Translations under genes and position numbers: made by a program
NCBI GenBank assembly: GCA_937967755.1
Contig: CALBTA010000035.1
Coordinates: 1 to 8,352 of the forward strand
Direction: 5' to 3'
Origin: an uncultured Planctomycetaceae bacterium
GTDB taxonomy: Bacteria > Planctomycetota > Planctomycetia > Pirellulales > Pirellulaceae
DNA length: 8,352 bases
Part shown: in pieces, positions 5,561 to 8,352 of the stretch
How positions within the stretch are numbered: the first letter of the stretch is position 1
Layout of the letters: the number at the start of each line of letters is the position of its first letter
Notes under the pieces: generated by a model
The model's database searches: none
What the model saw: the letters and a program-made list of their open reading frames with translations, nothing else
Told to the model about the DNA's origin: nothing

Positions 5561-6505
5561 ATGTTCGAAGCGACGATTCCGCTGACAAGCCTGAAGTCGA
5601 TCTTGCCGCTGTTTGGCCCTCAGGACCAACATCTGCGAACGATCCGCGATTCGCTGGACGTCCAAGTACTCCACCGCGATGGGCAGTTGCGCATTGCCGG
5701 CGATGAAAATTCCGTGGCCCAAGCGACCGAGGCGTTGGTCGAACTGAAGGCCTACGTCGAGAAGCACGGCCGGCTGGCTGGTGACGAGGTGCAGCGCACG
5801 CTTGACCGAATCCGCGGTGGTGGCGATGGTTCGGTTCCTGCGCTGGATGTTTTGGCCGCGGGCAAACAGATCCGCGCGCGGACCGCCGGGCAGGCGGTGT
5901 ACCTGAAGGCTTTGCGAAGTCACGATTTGGTGTTTTCCATAGGGCCATCGGGAACGGGCAAGACCTATCTGGCGGTCGCCACGGCGGTTGAGGCGTTGAA
6001 GAACCATGCCATCCGCAAGATCGTGCTGGTCCGCCCGGCGGTGGAAGCCGGCGAAAGCCTTGGCTTCTTACCCGGCGATTTGCAGGCAAAGATCAATCCG
6101 TATCTGCGGCCGCTGCTCGACGCACTGCATGAAATGATCGACTACGACCAGATCAAGCGGTACATGGAGCAAGACACCATCGAAGTGATTCCGCTGGCCT
6201 ACATGCGCGGTCGAACGCTGAACGAAGCATTCATCATTCTCGACGAAGCGCAGAACACGACCGTTTCGCAGATGAAGATGTTTCTCACGCGGATGGGTGC
6301 CGGCTCGAAGATTGCCGTGTGTGGCGACGTGACACAAAACGACCTGCCTGCCCACACCCGTAGCGGGCTGACCGATGCTGTTTCGCGTCTGAAAAATATC
6401 GAAGGGTTTGCCGAAGTGCGGCTGACCAAGGCCGACATCGTCCGCCACCGGTTGGTGCAGGCGATCGTGCGGGCTTATGAAGAGAAACCGAAGAAGAGAA
6501 AGTAA
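5561..6505 (+). CDS. phoH: PhoH family P-loop ATPase
   Basis: A 314-residue cytoplasmic protein with the PhoH layout. Residues 1-70 form a small KH-like nucleic-acid-binding region (LDVQVLHRDGQLRIAGDEN), then a linker leads to the P-loop domain. Walker A is GPSGTGKT (128-135), Walker B FIILDEAQN (225-232), and the sensor-like VCGDVTQNDLP (253-263) and arginine-bearing HTRSGLTDAV follow. The conserved LVRPAVEAGESLGFLPGDL and YMRGRTLNEAF blocks are intact, and length is normal for the YbeZ type. The family is an ATPase linked to RNA metabolism, and in many bacteria YbeZ works with the endonuclease YbeY; ybeY could lie beyond the window. No Shine-Dalgarno is evident before the ATG, which is nevertheless the usual family start. 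It is followed 70 bases later by pgpH on the same strand, a common pairing. Confidence 0.95.
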   Translation: MFEATIPLTSLKSILPLFGPQDQHLRTIRDSLDVQVLHRDGQLRIAGDENSVAQATEALVELKAYVEKHGRLAGDEVQRTLDRIRGGGDGSVPALDVLAAGKQIRARTAGQAVYLKALRSHDLVFSIGPSGTGKTYLAVATAVEALKNHAIRKIVLVRPAVEAGESLGFLPGDLQAKINPYLRPLLDALHEMIDYDQIKRYMEQDTIEVIPLAYMRGRTLNEAFIILDEAQNTTVSQMKMFLTRMGAGSKIAVCGDVTQNDLPAHTRSGLTDAVSRLKNIEGFAEVRLTKADIVRHRLVQAIVRAYEEKPKKRK

Positions 6506-6509
6506 TGTG

Positions 6510-6568
6510 GAACAGGTCTCTTGACTTGTTCGAGCGATGCTCGCGCAAGTCTGGAGAGTTATGCCACG
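6510..6568. repeat. Degenerate palindromic repeat copies between phoH and pgpH
   Basis: GAACAGGTC (6510-6518) pairs with GACTTGTTC (6523-6531) through one G-T pair around TCTT. A second short hairpin CGAGC/GCTCG follows (6531-6543). Then 6546-6568 repeats 4760-4782 with 20 of 23 bases identical. Both parts derive from the same GAACAAGTCT / AGACTTGTTC palindrome. The spacer thus appears to be two worn copies of one element, which could fold in the phoH-pgpH transcript. Confidence 0.65.
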
Positions 6569-6575
6569 TTGACCC

Positions 6576-7757
6576 ATGTCGACCGGCAGTACAAAACGAA
6601 AGCGGGCTGATCGAACGTCGGCCCTGCGGTTGCCGCCCGGGACGATCGACCGGATGCTGGAACTGCTGCGTAACCGCGAAGTGCTTTCGCGCCTGGGGGC
6701 TTGCCTGCTGGCTGTTTGCGCCCTGCTCTTGGTCACCCGCGCGTGGCAGCCGACGTTTCAATACCGCAGCGGCGATGTGCCGCCGCGGAGCGTTGTTGCG
6801 CGGGTTGATTTTTCCATCGAAGACACGGCGGAAACAAAACGGCTGCAAGACGAAGCGATGAAAAACGTCGCTTTCATTTATGAGCATGAGTCGCAGCCGT
6901 TGATGGAAAAGTTGGAAGAGCTCAAAGGCAAGGTCTTTCAAATCCTGGCGGCCGATTCATTCGACATGCTTGATCCGCAGGTGAAGGACGAGTTTTTCAA
7001 CCGCAAGGACGCGGACGATCCGGCGATGATCGACGTCTACCGCGAGGATCTGTTTCAAAACTTCCGCCTTGCGATGGAAGACGATGCGGATCTGAAGAAG
7101 CTGGAAGCCGCGCTGCAGCGCGCGTTGGCGGATCAATTGACCAACGGGCTGCTGACAGAGCTGGAACACACCCAAGAGGAGGCGACGCTGCTGCAAATTC
7201 GCGTCCGCCCCAAGGGCAGCCAGGCGTTGCCCCGACTGATCGAAACCGACAAAGTTCGGATCGCCAAGGTCGTTCCTCAGCTAGAGGAAAAGTTGCAGCG
7301 GGAATTGGCGGCGAACGAAATTGTCGAGCCGATTTACCACTGGCTGGAGTCTCGCTTGCCGACCACGTTGGAGATTCAACGGGAAGCCACCCAGCAAGAT
7401 CGCGAAGCCGCCGCCAATAGCGTTCCGAAGCAAACGAAAGACTTCACGGCGAACGAGAGCATCCTCGCGCCTGGGGGCGTGCCGCTGAATAGCAGCGTGG
7501 GCGAGGAGCAGCAGCAGAAAGAAAGCGAAGACGCCTACCAACGAGTCCACGAAGAGTACAAGGCCCGCGTCGCCCAAATGAGCGGCCCGGCGAAAATGGC
7601 CTACGGCGGCGCGAACTTGGGCATGTACTTCGCACTGTGCATTCTCTGCGGTTGCTACATCCATTTGCGTCAGCCCGAACTGCTTAAGAACTGGCGCCGC
7701 TACGTCACACTGCTGGTATTGGTGGTCGCAACGTTGACCTTGGCCGTGGTGATGTAG
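6576..7757 (+). CDS. pgpH: 7TM-HD (PgpH-type) c-di-AMP phosphodiesterase, N-terminal part, ended by in-frame TAG
   Basis: PgpH-type proteins have an N-terminal membrane helix, an extracytoplasmic 7TMR-HDED domain, seven membrane helices and a cytoplasmic HD domain that hydrolyses cyclic di-AMP. This frame gives the first part, 393 residues: helix about 38-55 (LGACLLAVCALLLVTRAW), then the conserved GDVPPRSVVARVDFSIED start of the outer domain (66-83), a long charged helical region, and ILAPGGVPLNSS near 313. Two helices of the membrane block follow (LGMYFALCILCGCYIHL and YVTLLVLVVATLTLAVVM). The frame then meets TAG (7755-7757) in the loop before the next helix, and the family sequence continues in the same frame. 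The ATG at 6576 has no clear ribosome binding site. It follows phoH by 70 bases. As a lone product it would lack the catalytic domain. Confidence 0.85.
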   Translation: MSTGSTKRKRADRTSALRLPPGTIDRMLELLRNREVLSRLGACLLAVCALLLVTRAWQPTFQYRSGDVPPRSVVARVDFSIEDTAETKRLQDEAMKNVAFIYEHESQPLMEKLEELKGKVFQILAADSFDMLDPQVKDEFFNRKDADDPAMIDVYREDLFQNFRLAMEDDADLKKLEAALQRALADQLTNGLLTELEHTQEEATLLQIRVRPKGSQALPRLIETDKVRIAKVVPQLEEKLQRELAANEIVEPIYHWLESRLPTTLEIQREATQQDREAAANSVPKQTKDFTANESILAPGGVPLNSSVGEEQQQKESEDAYQRVHEEYKARVAQMSGPAKMAYGGANLGMYFALCILCGCYIHLRQPELLKNWRRYVTLLVLVVATLTLAVVM

Positions 7758-8352
7758 GTGGCCCGTGGGCGGGCGGAGTCGCTCGCGTTGGTGGTGTTCG
7801 CGAGGATCGCCGCGATCGCGGTCCGGCAAGAGATAGGCCTGCTGCTTTCAGGCGCTTTGGTGCTGGTCTTCACGGCATCGCAAGGGCAGGGCCTGGCGGA
7901 ATTCACCATGCTGCTGGCGACGATGTCAGCAGCCATCTTGCTGTTGGGCCGCGTCCGCAGCCGTACCAAGCTGCTATACGTCGGTTTAGCGGCCGCCGCG
8001 GTGGCGTTCCTAACTTCCCAAGGGGTTGGAACGCTGACCGGTCAGAACATCGGTGAAATAAACATCGGGCCCTGGGGGCTCGAAGTTCCCGTGCTGTTCA
8101 TCCGCAGCCTGTGGTTGGCCGCCTGCGCGATCTTCGCCGGGTTGATTCTCACCGGCCTGCTGCCCTTCATTGAAACTGGTTTCGATGTACAGACCGACAT
8201 CAGCCTGTTGGAATTGGGCGATGCGGCCCACCCATTGCTGCAAGAGTTGGTTCGCCGTGCGCCCGGCACGTACAACCACTCGATCAACGTCGCATCGATT
8301 TCGGAAGCGGCGGCCGATGCCATCGGGGCCAATGGGTTGTTGTGCCGCGTGG
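7758..8352 (+). CDS. pgpH: 7TM-HD (PgpH-type) protein, membrane and HD part, runs off window end
   Basis: Immediately after the TAG at 7755-7757 the same frame stays open for 198 codons to the window edge. It supplies the missing five helices: ESLALVVFARIAAIAV, GLLLSGALVLVFTAS, EFTMLLATMSAAILLLG, LLYVGLAAAAVAFLTS and LWLAACAIFAGLILTGLLPF. It also carries LLLGRVRSRTKLLYVGL, and the linker DISLLELGDAAHPLLQELVRRAPGTYNHSINVA that opens the HD domain, whose first His is in YNHS. The window stops before the HD doublet (usually HDIGK). The first codon is GTG directly abutting the TAG, so a separately started, translationally coupled second subunit is conceivable, though no good ribosome binding site precedes it. 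The simplest reading is one gene with an internal stop. Confidence 0.8.
   Translation, partial: MARGRAESLALVVFARIAAIAVRQEIGLLLSGALVLVFTASQGQGLAEFTMLLATMSAAILLLGRVRSRTKLLYVGLAAAAVAFLTSQGVGTLTGQNIGEINIGPWGLEVPVLFIRSLWLAACAIFAGLILTGLLPFIETGFDVQTDISLLELGDAAHPLLQELVRRAPGTYNHSINVASISEAAADAIGANGLLCRV

Noticed and set aside
5511..5585. Short upstream frame (24 codons) overlapping the phoH start
   Set aside because: It starts too close to the possible -10 box to be in a transcript from there, has no ribosome binding site, and the internal ATG at 5535 has none either.
5501..6941. Long minus-strand open frames opposite phoH and pgpH
   Set aside because: Compositions are those of antisense frames in GC-rich coding DNA, and phoH and pgpH on the plus strand are certain.

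Overview
The window looks like chromosomal DNA of a planctomycete (Pirellulales-like). The clues are a moderately high GC content, mixed ATG/GTG/TTG starts with Shine-Dalgarno sites at only some genes, a LamG protein with a short helical tail typical of planctomycete secreted proteins, a sialate O-acetylesterase-type secreted hydrolase, and the pairs uppS-cdsA and phoH-pgpH. Taxonomy is inferred from protein style alone.

Layout. 95-502 (+) is a small dual-specificity-type phosphatase. 545-1279 (+) is uppS (undecaprenyl diphosphate synthase), cut by an in-frame TGA at 1190-1192; the last 28 codons of the family continue in the same frame to 1279. 1280-1386 holds a spacer with repeated TGACAAA units in inverted orientation. 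1387-2301 (+) is cdsA (phosphatidate cytidylyltransferase), started from a TTG behind a strong ribosome binding site. 2369-3331 (+) is a secreted LamG-domain protein. It converges with a secreted SGNH/sialate-acetylesterase-like protein on the minus strand (3335-4159). 4308-4751 (+) is an unrecognised four-helix membrane protein, followed by a perfect palindrome. 4821-5300 (-) is an SRPBCC-fold protein. 5561-6505 (+) is the PhoH-family ATPase. After a short spacer with degenerate copies of the same palindrome, 6576 to the window end (+) is a 7TM-HD (PgpH-type) cyclic-di-AMP phosphodiesterase. It is interrupted by an in-frame TAG at 7755-7757 and then reads on openly to the edge.

How the genes fit together. 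UppS makes the lipid carrier for cell-wall precursors and CdsA makes CDP-diacylglycerol for phospholipids, a common bacterial pairing in envelope synthesis. PhoH and the 7TM-HD protein are a common pair, often followed by ybeY just beyond where this window stops. The genes between them are accessory: two exported proteins, a membrane protein and an SRPBCC protein.

The most notable signal is that two conserved housekeeping-type genes each carry one in-frame stop at a point where the encoded protein continues without a gap. The TGA in uppS also lies inside an 11-bp perfect inverted repeat. Nonsense mutation (possibly copied by template switching within the quasi-palindrome), a sequencing or assembly error, recoding, and, for pgpH, a genuine split gene are all open. 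I see no CRISPR array, tRNA, rRNA, transposase or phage gene.
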